Source: Saprospiraceae bacterium
Lineage (GTDB): Bacteria > Bacteroidota > Bacteroidia > Chitinophagales > Saprospiraceae
Assembly (NCBI GenBank): GCA_016715405.1
Contig: JADKAE010000016.1
Span: forward strand, 103,588-167,587
Direction of reading: 5' to 3'
DNA: 64,000 nucleotides
Shown: positions 17,300 to 28,151 of the stretch, piece after piece
Layout of the letters: each line of letters begins with the position of its first letter
Position numbering within the stretch: position 1 is the first letter of the stretch
Notes under the pieces: model-generated
What the model saw: the letters and a program-made list of their open reading frames with translations, nothing else
The model's database searches: none
Told to the model about the DNA's origin: nothing
Translations under genes and position numbers: made by a program

Positions 17300-20200
17300 T
17301 TAACGGATTAGGGTAATATTCCCTTTTTTAAAATAAGTTTCTCCATTCAGGCAGTTCACTTCCAAAAAATACCCAAATACTTCCGGTTCGAGCAATTTTC
17401 CACGGAAGGTGCCGTCCCAGCCTATTTCCGGCGACCGGCTTTCGAATACTTTTTCTCCCCAACGGTTGTATATCGCAAAATACATCTCATCGATGGCATT
17501 GCCACGCACGTACAATATCTCGTTGAGGCCGTCGCCGTTGGGACTAAAGCCGTTGGGCACGTAGATATTCGGCTCCCGGCATACCGGATCAAATACCACA
17601 ATGGTGACTAACGCCGAGTTGATGCATCCGCTGGGATCGCGCACGGTGACTTTATACGTGGTGGTCTCCAACGGCGTAGCTACTGGATTGGCAATCAAAG
17701 GATTGTCGAGTGTACCAGCGGGCGACCACAAATAGGTATAACCTTCCGCCGGTTCGGCGGTTAATTGGCTGCTTTCTCCCGTAGCAAGCGTATCCGGCTC
17801 GGCAAAAGCACTGACCGGAGGCACGTAATTAAATATGTTTACGGCTACGCTGGTATCCAGGCTGCATCCGTAAACGTTGCTGATGGCCAGTTGGTAGGTG
17901 GTACTCACGGAGGGGCTAACCAGTGGACTGTATGTATCGGCGCCTTCTATGATACCCTCCTGCGGCGACCAATTGTAAGTAAGCGCATCCCCAGTGAGGT
18001 TGGTTGCCAGCAATTGCGCGGTATCGCCGATGCAAATGGTAGTAGCGCCTTCCAACAATACAGAAATAGCATAACTCCCCACGCTTACGCTATCTACCAG
18101 CACACAACCATAATCATCGATAAACCTGACATAATACTTACTGGGCCTGCCCGGCATGACGGTCGTACTGTTGCCCACCCCGATCGGATTGATAAGCGCA
18201 GGCGTATCAAACCAATGTATGAATGCCGCCTGCTCACTCTGCGCTTGCAAAGTAACCGACGGCTCGCATACGACGGTATCGGCGGGCACGGCTGCGGTTA
18301 GCGCCGGGGGCACCACGGCTGTCACGGTGCGAGTCACCTCACAAGCGCCCTGCGCATCGGTAATAGTGGCGGTAAAAACCGTGGTTTGCTGGAGACTTAC
18401 TACCGGGTTGGCCGCCGTAGGATCGGGTAACAACACCGACGGGGACCACTGATAGCTGTAGGAAGGGTTTGCCCCCGGGTACAAGCCCACCGCCTCGCCC
18501 GCACAGGCAATAACGGTATCTGCCGGATTGGCCTCTATCAAAGGTATGACGACCTGCCGCTGCAGGGTATCTACGCAGCCGTTGGCAGAGCTGATCACAA
18601 GCGTAACCGGCAAGATAGCCCCCGATTGCAAGACCAGGCTGGGGTTGGGTATGTCGGCGGTTTGCCCGTTGCCGAAGTTCCATTGCCAACCCGTGATGTC
18701 GCTTTGCGCATTGGCAGACAGATCGGTGAATTGAATGACGGCCGTATCGGTGCAACTCTCGTAACTCCAGGTAAAATCTACGTTTACAGGCGATTGCCCC
18801 ACGCTGATGGTGCGCAACAAGGTATCGGGGCACGGCAACCCGGGCGCCAGGGTGACCATCACCGTATAATCTCCCGGCGCTGCATAGGTATGGCTCGTCG
18901 CAGCGCCTTGCCCCGAAGCCCCCGGCGCCGCCGGATCGCCGAAATGCCACACATAATACGAGGCATTGATACTGCTGCTGTTAAAATTGACGGTATACCC
19001 GCTGCACTGCGTATCTGAAATAAAAGCCAGCTGCGACGAGGTATCTATTACCGTCACAATAACCGAGTCGATAGCCGTGCAGCCGAACTGGTTTTCCATG
19101 TTTACATAAAACGTGGTAGCCCCCGATTGCGCGGGTTGTACCACTGCTGCCGCCGTATTGCCATAAAACAAAACCTGGTCGGAGGGTTGCCAGTTGAAGC
19201 TGAGCGTATCGGTAGGGTCGAGGTTGACAACCACGGCAGCCGCCAGGTCGCCTTCACAGACGATAGGATTGCCCCCAGGCGCTACATTGATGCCGTTGCC
19301 GGTGATGAGCACTTCGGAGGTGTTAAAACAGCCGTAGATGTCACGCACGAGCACATGATAGGCTGTGGGCCCAAACGGCGTAACAAGCGCCGTGTCTGCC
19401 AGTGAAATGAGGTTGACAAATTCGGGGTCGGTAGCCCAATAATACTGAACCCCCGTATTGCTGGTGGCTTCCAGCAGGAAATCGGGCGAACAGATCACCG
19501 TGTCGGGCGGCAGGTATATTTCGATTGCTTCCGGGATAACCACCTTGATCTGCCGTTCTATCTGGCAAAAGTCATTGGCGTCGGTGATCGTCACGGTGTA
19601 GATGGTAGTCTCGGTCGGACTGGCTAAGGGGTTAGGCGAGAAGGGGTTGCTGAGCCCTATCTCCGGCGACCAGTGGTATTGATAGGCCGAATTGTGCTGG
19701 GGTTGAGCATAATGGCCCCTCCCGAACACAATGCCAGGGAGTCTTCTTCCAACTCTTCTTCGATGAGCTGCACAGGAAAAGTCTGCTCGAAGGTTTGCAC
19801 ACATCCATTGGCGGCCTCTACTTTTAAACTCAGGATATGCGTACCGCTGCCGGTGGCATAAAATACCGGATTTTGGAGATTAGAAGTTTGCCCCGAGGGT
19901 GTCAACTCCCATAGCCAAAACACGGGTGAAGAAACCGTGTCTATCGTCAGGTCGGTTACCTGAATAGTCAGTGAATCGCTGCAGGCGGTGAACGTATAGT
20001 CGAAATCGGGAAAAAGCGAGTTGTCCTGCAGGTAAATTTCCCGCTCAAAAGTATCCTGGCAGGGCAAACCCGGGTCTACAATAAGTGTAATGGTATACCT
20101 GCCGGTGTCGGCATAGGTATAACTGGGATTGACGGCGGTAGAACTGGCGCCGGGGTTGTTGGGATCGTTAAAATACCATAAATAGCTGTTGGCGCCCAGG

Positions 20201-21153
20201 CTTTGGTTTTGCACTTGCACGGTAAAATTGCCGCATTGAATATCAGGCGTAAAAAAGGCGGCAGCAGCTTCTCCGCACACGCCCACATTGTATTGAAAAT
20301 CGCGCCGGGTAGTAGAAATCAGCACCCCCTCGCGGTATTCTTCGATGCAAATGCCCACCACAAATTGCCCGATGGTATTGGGCAGGCCGGTAAGCAAACC
20401 CGTTTGCAAGTCAATGGTTAGCGGCTCGCCCCCGGGCGCGCCGTTGAGCATATTATTCACGCCATAAGGCGGATTCACCCAAACTACCGGTTGATAGGGC
20501 GGCGGGTTGGGGGGTTGAGGTTGTGGAATAGCCTGGTTGGCGCCCTGCCAGGGCGCGCACAATTTATACACAATCGAATCGCCGTCGGGGTCTACTGCCG
20601 ATTGGTCAAAGATTATGGGTTCGTTTACACAAATAAACAACGGCGGCCACTGCTGAAATTTGGCGCTGCTATTGCATTCCAGCAAAGCTTGCTCGGTGAT
20701 AGTCACCCCGTAAGTAGCCCCGGTAGCCAGCGGATCGACGATATTGAGAATAGTCTGGTTGCGGCAACAACGCTGGTAGGCCAGTTGATACCCCCCGATG
20801 ATAGGCGGCAATTCGGCTGTAGTGCGATAAGTAGTGGTATGCACACAAACCCAGGGCGGCACCACGAGGCATTCGTCAGACAAAACGGGGTTCAGGGTGT
20901 CGTTGTTCATCAGGGGCACCAGGATTTCAAACAACAGCTGGTTACTCGAATTGAAAACGCCTATCGATGCGGGGTTGTCAAACCAGGCATTGGGATTGCC
21001 GTAAAAACAATCGCGGAAAATCGTCAGCGTAATTTCGTATTGATTGTTGCCCAGGCAGGTATAGGTCATTTCTCCACCCACGATGTGAGTAGCTCGCGCC
21101 GGCAGAATAAACCCGGCAATCAATAAGATCGGCAATACGAGTTGGCGTATCAA
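17300..21153 (-). CDS. Large secreted PKD-domain protein with gliding-motility-associated (CHU_C) C-terminal domain; one frameshift
   Basis: About 1284 residues after joining two frames. Signal peptide MIRQLVLPILLIAGFILPAR A, then an N-terminal domain (THIVGGEMTYTCLGNNQYEI) typical of such proteins, several PKD domains (SYTYADTGRYTITL, SHTYAAPGDYTVMV) and SprB-like repeats (TTTYKVTVRDPSGC). The end, IYVPNGFSPNGDGLNEILY ... YNRWGEKVFES, is the type B T9SS sorting domain, so the protein is exported by type IX secretion and probably displayed at the surface or released. The frame shifts near 19690 at a C-run; adding one C joins MLNPQHNSAYQYHWSPEIGL smoothly. Likely adhesin; ligand unknown. Confidence 0.88.
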
Positions 21154-21215
21154 GGCCCCTGGGTTTGGTTGGGCTACAAGATAGTTATTCGCCGGGAAAG
21201 TACAAATGGCTATGG

Positions 21216-21884
21216 TTAAACCCGTTGCCTGACCATTTCCAGGGCCTGCGCCAGTTGTTCCTCGGGAGTAAGGTGCGTATTATCGATCACGATAGCGTCG
21301 TCGGCCTGGCGCAGGGGGCTATCTGCGCGGGTAGAGTCGATGCGGTCGCGTTCCAGGAGGTTATAGCGCACCGTTTCCATGCCCGACTCCATACCGCGTT
21401 GTTGGAGTTCGAGGAAGCGGCGGCGCACCCGTTCGTCGATATCTGCGGTAATAAACAACCCGAGCTCTGCGTCGGGAAAAACCACCGTGCCGATATCGCG
21501 GCCATCCATCACGATTCCGCGGCGGCGCCCCATGGCCTGTTGTTGTTTTACCATGGCTCTGCGCACCGACGGGATAGCTGCTACCGGGCTCACCCAATCG
21601 GACACCGACATATCGCGAATAGCCTCTTCGACGTCTTCGCCGTTGAGAAACGTCTGATTGCCACCGGCATGTCTTTCAAAGTGGATAACAATATGGTCGA
21701 GCGCCTCGGCCACGGCTGCCTGGTTTTCGGGAGAAATGCCGTGGCGGAGCAGGTATAGGGTGACTGCCCGGTACATAGCCCCGGAATCGACATACGCATA
21801 CCCGAGCTGCTTGGCCAGGGCTTTTGCCAGGGTACTCTTGCCGCAGGAAGAATAACCGTCAATAGCAACGATGATCTTGTTCAC
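21216..21884 (-). CDS. cmk: Cytidylate (CMP) kinase
   Basis: About 222 residues from the GTG at 21884. The P-loop GYSSCGKST is at the start, followed by DSGAMYRAVTLYLL, DGRDIGTVVFPDAELGLFIT and the LID Arg residues (RVRRRFLEL, RYNLLERDRID). It phosphorylates CMP and dCMP with ATP in the cytoplasm. GTG is chosen because the family begins right before the P-loop strand (VNKIIVAIDGY) and a TATCTTTG promoter box lies 18-25 bases upstream, which rules out the longer frame reaching 21944. Intact. Confidence 0.93.
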   Translation of the reverse strand: MNKIIVAIDGYSSCGKSTLAKALAKQLGYAYVDSGAMYRAVTLYLLRHGISPENQAAVAEALDHIVIHFERHAGGNQTFLNGEDVEEAIRDMSVSDWVSPVAAIPSVRRAMVKQQQAMGRRRGIVMDGRDIGTVVFPDAELGLFITADIDERVRRRFLELQQRGMESGMETVRYNLLERDRIDSTRADSPLRQADDAIVIDNTHLTPEEQLAQALEMVRQRV

Positions 21885-21901
21885 GCAAATAGAATTGCCC
21901 G

Positions 21902-21909
21902 CAAAGATA
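21902..21909 (-). promoter_or_regulatory. Probable -7 promoter box for cmk
   Basis: The minus strand reads TATCTTTG. It overlaps nothing but the last bases before the next upstream gene's stop, leaving a leader of about 10-15 bases before GTG 21884. Confidence 0.55.
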
Positions 21910-21913
21910 GTCC

Positions 21914-23424
21914 TCAACGGAAATTGACGAGCACCATTTCCCAAAGTTTTTCATAAGGGATGATCTCAAGCTCGGTTAAAGCGCCCCGATAGGAAAAAGG
22001 ACGCTCACCGAGGCGGTTGAAATATTTGTCTGCATTGGAGATCTCATCGGGTTGGTAGCCGGCTTTGCGCAACTGCTGCAACAGGCGTATAAACTGAATA
22101 GGCCGGAAATGCACTTCCTTGTCGAGCTGGCGGGACGCGTACACTTTGAACTGTTCAAACTGATCGTTGAGTTCGGCAAAATTGCGTTTGTCGATCAATT
22201 GGAGAATCTGAAGTACCCAGGCCAGCACCGCGAAAGTGCGCTGATCGCGGGAGTAGCGCTGCGGATCGTCCATGTACCGGGTGAGCTGTGCGCTGCGCTT
22301 GCGCTGGCCCGTCCACATTTTGGCGGAAATGGCCGTTTTATCGGCAAAATACATGACATAAGCTTCGAAAATAGCCCATTTTTCTTTGGTAGTCCCTTCC
22401 AGCTTTTTGAATGCAACGTGGGAAATCGTTTGGTTGAAAATGGCGGCTGCATGAAAATACTGCCCCGTTTGCAAAGCCAATAACAGGTAATATTCCATGA
22501 AGGTAAACCAGCTTTCGCTACCCTCCGGAAACTCATTGAGGCATTTTTCGGCATTGACCCGCCCCTGGCGGTAATCGCCCAAATGAAGGTAAACAGACAT
22601 CTTTTTGGTGTAAAACATGATCTGCTTGTCTTCCTGGTGGAATACCGGGTTGCGCGATATGTATTCTTCCGCCTGATTACACACCTCCAACATGGCCTCG
22701 TAGTCGCGCAACATTTCATACTGCATGATCCACACCAAAAACATATTGTAATAAATGACGGGCGATTGAAAGGACTCCGATAGTCCCATCAGCGCATGAC
22801 AATAAGTGTCCATGCGTTGCATCAAGTCGCCCGTTTTGTTTGCCGGCTTGCGATAAAGCATGACGACTCGCTGGTAATATTCCTCCGAGCGGATCTCTGC
22901 ATCCAGAATCTCTGCGTATTGTTTGCTGTAACTGTCGTATAGTTCGTACGATTTTTCATCTCCGAGGCCGGCGTAGTATTCGCGCAATATGCGGGCACTG
23001 TTTACGATTACATCGGCAAACTGAAACTTAAGCGCAGTGGCCAACATCCCTCTGGCCAGCGATGCTGCACCATGTAAAGCATTGTTGGCAATGAGAATCT
23101 TAACCAGCGTCCATTCTTTGTTGCAGGTAAAGTACGCCTGGTCGTAGTTAGACACCGAAGGCTTGTTGATGTCCAGAAAAAAAAGCGTATTGAGCAGGCG
23201 CTTGCGAAAGCGCGATTTTAGTTGCCGGTATTTGGCATCCAGCGGACTGCAGCCGTATAAATGCATGGCCGCATCCCTGTCGTTTTTAAACTTGTTGGCC
23301 GACAAGTTTTCGTAAAATTCGTTGAACTTGCTGTTTTTCTGGCGTAAGACATGGTCGTCAAAGATTTCTATCTTCTTTACTTTTTCTTTGTTACAATACT
23401 CGCTATTTCTATCAGTACTTTCAT
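21914..23424 (-). CDS. Hypothetical helical (TPR-like) protein, about 500 aa; one frameshift
   Basis: All-helical, Tyr/Leu-rich sequence with repeating amphipathic helices (e.g. YLHLGDYRQGRVNAEKCLNE, ALQTGQYFHAAAIFNQTISH) that look like degenerate tetratricopeptide repeats. No signal peptide or membrane segment, so probably cytoplasmic. The longest clean frame begins with TTG at 23305, but coding sense continues upstream (KKIEIFDDHVLRQKNSKFNE). Adding one A to the run at 23376-23380 connects this to an ATG at 23424 (MKVLIEIASIVTKKK). I therefore place the start there. Function unknown; I recall similar conserved proteins of about 500 residues in Bacteroidota but cannot name a family. Confidence 0.7.
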
Positions 23425-23579
23425 GTTTACGTGTTGAAATTACAGGTCATCAAGTTCTACAATTTTTGTATAGCGCAAAAATTTAACTGTCACAAACTAC
23501 TATTTTTTAAAAATAATAACAAGATAAACTGCCAATTTTTCACACACCTCGTACAAGGCATGTAAAACACAGCAGACCC

Positions 23580-23725
23580 AAAAATAAACGGTGTGTTGGG
23601 AAAAATCGGGATGGGCGCGCAGCAGGTGCGCGTCGGGTGAGGGCAACGACTTACGCGCCGGCCGGAATATGCTCCGGCTGACGGGTAAGGCGTCGGCTAC
23701 ACTCGCTTACAGACTTTAATCTCCG
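23580..23725. other. GC-rich, hairpin-forming intergenic segment
   Basis: Within the 300-base gap 23425-23728, which has no gene, the left part is AT-rich and empty, while this part is GC-rich with strong local inverted repeats: GCGCAgcaGGTGCGC near 23614 and GCCGGAATATGCTCCGGC near 23662. It may be a structured RNA or a 3' untranslated region of the DUF2795 gene. I match it to no known RNA family. Confidence 0.35.
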
Positions 23726-23728
23726 GGA

Positions 23729-23950
23729 CTAATATTCGTCGTCGTTGAACAAAAAGTCGTCTTTTCGGGGGTAATCGGGCCAGATATCTTCAATCCCCTC
23801 ATAAATCTCCCCCTCGTCCTCCATCGATTGAAGGTTTTCAATCACTTCTACGGGAGCCCCCGAGCGAATAGCATAATCGATGAGCTCATCGCGCGTAGCG
23901 GGCCAGGGCGCATCTTCCAGATGTGAAGCAAGTTCAAGTGTCCAATACAT
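23729..23950 (-). CDS. DUF2795 family small acidic protein
   Basis: 73 residues, MYWTLELASHLEDAPWPATR DELIDYAIRSGAP..., ending in an acidic tail (DDFLFNDDEY). The pattern of a small DELIDYA..SGAP..VIENLQ fold followed by GIEDIWPDYP is well conserved across Bacteroidota. The role is unknown. No signal peptide. Single gene with gaps on both sides. Confidence 0.85.
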   Translation of the reverse strand: MYWTLELASHLEDAPWPATRDELIDYAIRSGAPVEVIENLQSMEDEGEIYEGIEDIWPDYPRKDDFLFNDDEY

Positions 23951-24133
23951 AACTAAACCTGCGGTTTTGAGTTAGTGCACTAAAATGTTAAGAATTAACG
24001 AAAAAGACTATAATAATCTTTTACGAAAACGCGGAAAGCTAAAATTTTTATCAACCAAAAGCAGTCCTTCCGAATAAATTTCCGGCAAAAGTAATAAAAC
24101 TTAGATATACCATTCAAGTATTTTTTTTGCGGG

Positions 24134-25348
24134 CTATTTATAATGCCCTATGATCTCGAACTGCTGATGCTCGTAACCTTTGGGTATCAGGCCTATTTCA
24201 GAAGAATTGACCGGCCCGGTAGGGTCGCAAAACAAATACTGGCGGCCGTTATAAGTTACTGTAGCTCCTCGGTATCAGGCAATGCCACCGCCAGGTGAGA
24301 TGATCGGGATAAGCGATTACGATCATGGGCAAGTTGAGCAATTGCTTGACCAAATTGTAACAAAGCGCCACCCTGTCCTCGCAATTCGACTGTGGGTAAT
24401 AAAACACCTCCTCGGCTACCATAGGTTTATTGGAGCCAAAAACAGCTTTGTCTTCCGCGTAGTTAAACGCCGAACGCGTGAATGTCACGAGCATCTCCAG
24501 GCTTTGTCGCAGGGTTTTGCCCTCCAGCCAGGGTTTGAATGCCGCTGCAATATTTTCATTCGTGCGGGGCGCCATGGGGATCGCCATGTATTGGAATTCG
24601 GAAATAAGCGGGTATCCCTTCATAATCTCGGCAATGGTCCTGTCCACTAACAGGTTCATCCGGTAAGTTTGTCCTTCATACTAAAACTCAACTCGCGCAG
24701 GGTATCCATGGAATGAAGGGCAGGAATAGTTTGCAGGTAAAAGGAGAAGGGCTTACCCGTTTCGTTGGGTATGAAATCAAGCAGGTAGAGGGGTGTGCCC
24801 AAATGGCTTTTTGCACCGAAAAAATAGCTGATATTGACAAAAGACCTGCCCCTGTCCGTGATCAGCGGCGCCACAAATACTTCGTCATCCGTGTGTACAT
24901 TGATAAAAACCTTTTTGCCCAGATAGGTCAGGCGGGCGTCAAACCCCGACTTGGCCAGCAAAAACCAGCAGGTTAATTCGCGCTGTACGGCCGTTTTTTC
25001 AGCAAAAATCTGAGCTATACTCAGGTGCATCAGGCGGTAATACAACCAATCGTTGAGCCCCAGTTGCTCGCGATGCGCTTGCAGGCTCTCCAAGATGGGC
25101 TGATAGGGTGATTGGGCCATGAGCCGGTAAAATGCCGTCAAAGCCTGCTCGTTTATGGTATTCACCCGCGAAGGCGCAAAAGCTTCGTCGTAGGTAACGG
25201 TTAATTGTTCGGTATAAAATTTAACCCGCACATTGGCGGCGTCCGTCCGTACCGGCAAAAACGCCGCCAGTGCGATCAAACAAACGGTTAGCGTGCCTGG
25301 CCAATAAGCCGGCATACTCCTTGTTTTACACAACAGGACATGAATCAT
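24134..25348 (-). CDS. Exported transglutaminase-like cysteine protease-fold protein; several frameshifts
   Basis: About 400 residues when joined. N-terminal signal (MPAYWPGTLTVCLIALAAFL; the ATG at 25315 may be the true start), a long N-terminal domain, then the transglutaminase-like core: Cys in FYYPQSNCEDRVALCYNLVK, His in IAYPDHL, Asp in QYLFCDPTGP. The three are in the order of a Cys-His-Asp triad. The frame changes at about 24656 (where stop and ATG overlap), about 24300 and about 24265; across each the protein continues, ending EIGLIPKGYEHQQFEIIGHYK. It could also be read as two overlapping genes, but the domain spans the joint. Probably periplasmic; substrate unknown. Follows queA by 20 bases. 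Confidence 0.7.
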
Positions 25349-25368
25349 ACCGATATGTGCTGAATGCC

Positions 25369-26432
25369 TTAGAGAATCAGCATGGCGTCGCCGTAGCTGA
25401 AGAAATTGTATTTTTCTTTTTTTGCTTCCTGATAAGCTTCCATCACCAGGTCATATCCCCCAAATGCACAAATCATAATGAGCAGGCTCGATTTGGGGAG
25501 GTGGAAATTGCTGATCATCGCATTGGCAATACTAAAATCGTATGGCGGATAGATAAACTTGTTGGTCCAGCCTTCTGCCGGCTTCAACAATCCCTCTGCC
25601 GATACCGCCGATTCTATAGCGCGCATGGTGGTGGTACCCACCGCGCACACCTTGTGGCCGCTGTCTTTGGATTTGTTGACTACATCAACGGCATCCTGCG
25701 TGATGCGAAAGTATTCGGCGTCCATCTTGTGCTTCGACAAATCTTCTACGTCGATGCTGCGAAATGTGCCCAAGCCTACGTGTAAGGTGAGTTCTGCAAA
25801 GTCGACCCCCTTGATCTCCAGCCTTTTGAGCAATTCTTTGCTAAAATGGAGGCCCGCCGTGGGAGCGGCAACTGCGCCGGTTTCTTTGGCAAATACGGTC
25901 TGAAACCGGTCGCGGTCCATATCTTCGGCCGGACGGGTTATGTATTTGGGCAGCGGCGTATTGCCCAGTGCATAGAGTTCCTTCTGAAATTCTTCTTCGG
26001 GGCCGTCGTATAAAAACGGATTGTGCGACCTCGTGAAGTCGTGTTATCTACTACTTCCGCTACGAGAATGTCGTTGTCTTTTTCATCGCTGAAATACAAC
26101 TTGTTGCCTACCCTGATTTTGCGCGCGGGGTCTACCAATACGTCCCACAAACGGGCTTCGTGGTTGAGTTCGCGCAGCAAAAATACTTCGATTTTTGCGC
26201 CCGTTTTCTCCTTACGGCCGTAAAGCCTGGCGGGAAACACCTTGGTATTGTTGAATATTATGGCATCCCCTTCCTGAAAATATTCAAGTATATCTTTAAA
26301 AACGCGATGCTCAATTTTACCCGTATCCCTATGGACAACCATCATGCGCGATTCATCGCGGTTAGAGGCGGGGTATTGTGCAATTAGTTCTTTAGGTAAA
26401 TCAAATGCAAAATGCGAAAGTTTGGTCCTCAT
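25369..26432 (-). CDS. queA: S-adenosylmethionine:tRNA ribosyltransferase-isomerase (queuosine synthesis); one frameshift
   Basis: About 354 residues. The start MRTKLSHFAFDLPKELIAQY P, the motif VFPARLYGRKE, and the SAM/tRNA-binding part GAVAAPTAGLHF...LTLHVGLGTFRSI are all diagnostic. The enzyme adds the epoxycyclopentane part to preQ1 in tRNA anticodons. The frame shifts at a run of A (26012-26016); one more base joins RFLYDGPEEEFQKELYALGN TPLPKYITRP. I treat it as intact. TATCTTTG box lies 26-33 bases upstream. Confidence 0.93.
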
Positions 26433-26457
26433 CCTTAGTTTTTTACAAAATTGCCCG

Positions 26458-26465
26458 CAAAGATA
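26458..26465 (-). promoter_or_regulatory. Probable -7 promoter box for queA
   Basis: The minus strand reads TATCTTTG, 26 bases before the queA start. Confidence 0.55.
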
Positions 26466-26519
26466 AGCAATGTACCTGCTAATATAATCGTATGGGAATC
26501 AATTTTGTTGCATTGTTTT

Positions 26520-26527
26520 TATTTTTG
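26520..26527 (+). promoter_or_regulatory. Probable -7 promoter box for purB
   Basis: TATTTTTG, 20 bases before the purB ATG, divergent from the queA promoter. Confidence 0.55.
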
Positions 26528-26546
26528 CAGCTAAACCTACGTGTAC

Positions 26547-28151
26547 ATGCTCAATGCCATCTCTCCTATTGACGGAAGGTATGCCCGCCAAACCGCCGAA
26601 CTTGCCGACTTTTTCTCCGAATTCGCCCTTATCCGCTACCGCGTTTTGGTCGAAATTTATTATTTCACAGCCTTATGCAAAATACCGCTCCCCCCGTTGG
26701 CAGGTGTCTCCGACTTCCAACTGGCACAACTCGAGCGGATGTGCAACCAATTTGACCTGGAAGCCGCCGAACGCATCAAAGCCATCGAAAAAACGACCAA
26801 CCACGACGTAAAAGCCGTGGAATACTACCTCAAAGAACAATTCGACCTATTGGGCCTTGGCCCCTGGCGCGAATGGGTGCACTTCGGACTCACCTCCCAG
26901 GATATCAATAATACCGCTACCCCTCTGCTGCTCCGGCACGCCCTCGACCAGGTTTACCTGCCCACACTGCATTCGCTTCGCAATCAATTGCATGCGATGG
27001 CTGAAAACTGGAGTCATATCCCCATGATGGCCTTTACCCACGGCCAACCCGCCTCACCTACGACCGTTGGAAAAGAGTTGCTCGTGTTTGTCTCCCGGCT
27101 CGACGAACAAACCGCCCAACTGCAACAAATCAACCTGAAAGCAAAATTCGGCGGCGCTACCGGCAATATGAACGCCCACTACGTCGCTTATCCCGATATC
27201 AACTGGCACAAGTTCGCCGAGGCTTTTGTAAACGACTACCTCGGGCTCACCCGCGCCCACCCCACTACCCAAATTGAGCACTACGACAACCTCGCAGCAA
27301 TTTTTCACGCACTGCTGCGCATCAATACGATTCTGATCGACTTGTGCAGGGACTGCTGGACTTACATCTCGATGGATTATTTTAAACAGCAAACCGTGGC
27401 CGGCGAAGTAGGCTCTTCTGCTATGCCCCACAAGGTTAATCCGATTGATTTTGAAAATGCGGAAGGCAACCTGGGCCTGGCCAACGCCCTGCTGGCACAC
27501 CTGGCCGAAAAGCTGCCCATCTCCCGCCTGCAACGCGACCTCACCGACAGCACGGTGCTACGCAATGTGGGCGTGCCGCTGGCCCATACGCTTATCGCCC
27601 TCAAATCAACGATGAAAGGCCTCGGCAAACTGCAACTCAACGAAGCAAAATTGCACAAAGACCTGGAAGCCAACTGGATGGTGGTCTCCGAAGCGATCCA
27701 GACGATCCTCCGCCGCGAAGGCTACCCCCAACCCTACGAGGCCCTCAAAGCCCTCACCCGCGGCAAATCCGACGTGTCCAAAGCCGATATCCACGCCTTT
27801 ATCGACCAACTCGATATCAGCGATACCCTCAAAACCGAACTGAAACAGGTTAGCCCGCATAATTATACGGGGAAAATATTCTACCAGGTTGTCGGTTCTC
27901 CGTTGTCGGTTGTCGGTTGTCGGTTCTCTGTTTTTTATCTTTGCCTGTTATACTTAACAGAGAACAGAGAACAGAGAACAGACAACAGAGAACAGAGAAC
28001 AGAGAACAGACAACAGAGAACAGAGAACAGAGAACAGACAACAGAGAACAGAGAACATGCTCCCTCCCCCTTTCCTCTCCCAAATGCGCGACCAACTGGG
28101 CGCCGAACTGCCCGCTTTCCTCGAAGCGATGGCGGCCCCTCCGCCCGTTAG
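26547..28151 (+). CDS. purB: Adenylosuccinate lyase with a repeat-encoded C-terminal run-on
   Basis: Start MLNAISPIDGRYARQTAELA (ATG 26547; a GTG six bases upstream is possible). The fumarase/aspartase signature GSSAMPHKVNPIDFENAEG and catalytic His regions are present, and normal PurB ends near KQVSPHNYTGKI (about 27880, 445 residues). It acts in purine synthesis, splitting SAICAR and adenylosuccinate with release of fumarate. Instead of stopping, the frame runs on through the GAACAGA repeat element, adding about 85 residues of heptad ENREQRT repeats, and ends at 28151 inside the next gene. Either the element removed the stop, or an indel hides it. The enzyme body is intact. Confidence 0.92.
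   Translation: MLNAISPIDGRYARQTAELADFFSEFALIRYRVLVEIYYFTALCKIPLPPLAGVSDFQLAQLERMCNQFDLEAAERIKAIEKTTNHDVKAVEYYLKEQFDLLGLGPWREWVHFGLTSQDINNTATPLLLRHALDQVYLPTLHSLRNQLHAMAENWSHIPMMAFTHGQPASPTTVGKELLVFVSRLDEQTAQLQQINLKAKFGGATGNMNAHYVAYPDINWHKFAEAFVNDYLGLTRAHPTTQIEHYDNLAAIFHALLRINTILIDLCRDCWTYISMDYFKQQTVAGEVGSSAMPHKVNPIDFENAEGNLGLANALLAHLAEKLPISRLQRDLTDSTVLRNVGVPLAHTLIALKSTMKGLGKLQLNEAKLHKDLEANWMVVSEAIQTILRREGYPQPYEALKALTRGKSDVSKADIHAFIDQLDISDTLKTELKQVSPHNYTGKIFYQVVGSPLSVVGCRFSVFYLCLLYLTENREQRTDNREQRTENRQQRTENREQTTENREHAPSPFPLPNARPTGRRTARFPRSDGGPSAR
27893..28056. repeat. Mirrored GAACAGA tandem-repeat element with promoter between its arms (purB/rsmF-like)
   Basis: Left arm: repeated GTTGTCG/GTTCTCTG units (27893-27931). 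Then a TATCTTTG box, then a right arm of about fourteen 7-bp units GAACAGA or CAACAGA (27956-28056), complementary to the left arm, ending one base before the ATG of the next gene. Same layout at 33217, 36963 and 41161. Confidence 0.9.
27936..27943 (+). promoter_or_regulatory. -7 promoter box inside the repeat element
   Basis: TATCTTTG matches TAnnTTTG and sits exactly between the arms, so a transcript starting here carries the whole right arm as its leader. Confidence 0.55.

Noticed and set aside
23951..24133. Possible RNA gene in the AT-rich gap
   Set aside because: No stems or conserved motifs visible; simply AT-rich spacer.
27956..28056. CRISPR-like repeat array
   Set aside because: Units are 7 bp in direct tandem without spacers, and no cas genes are present.
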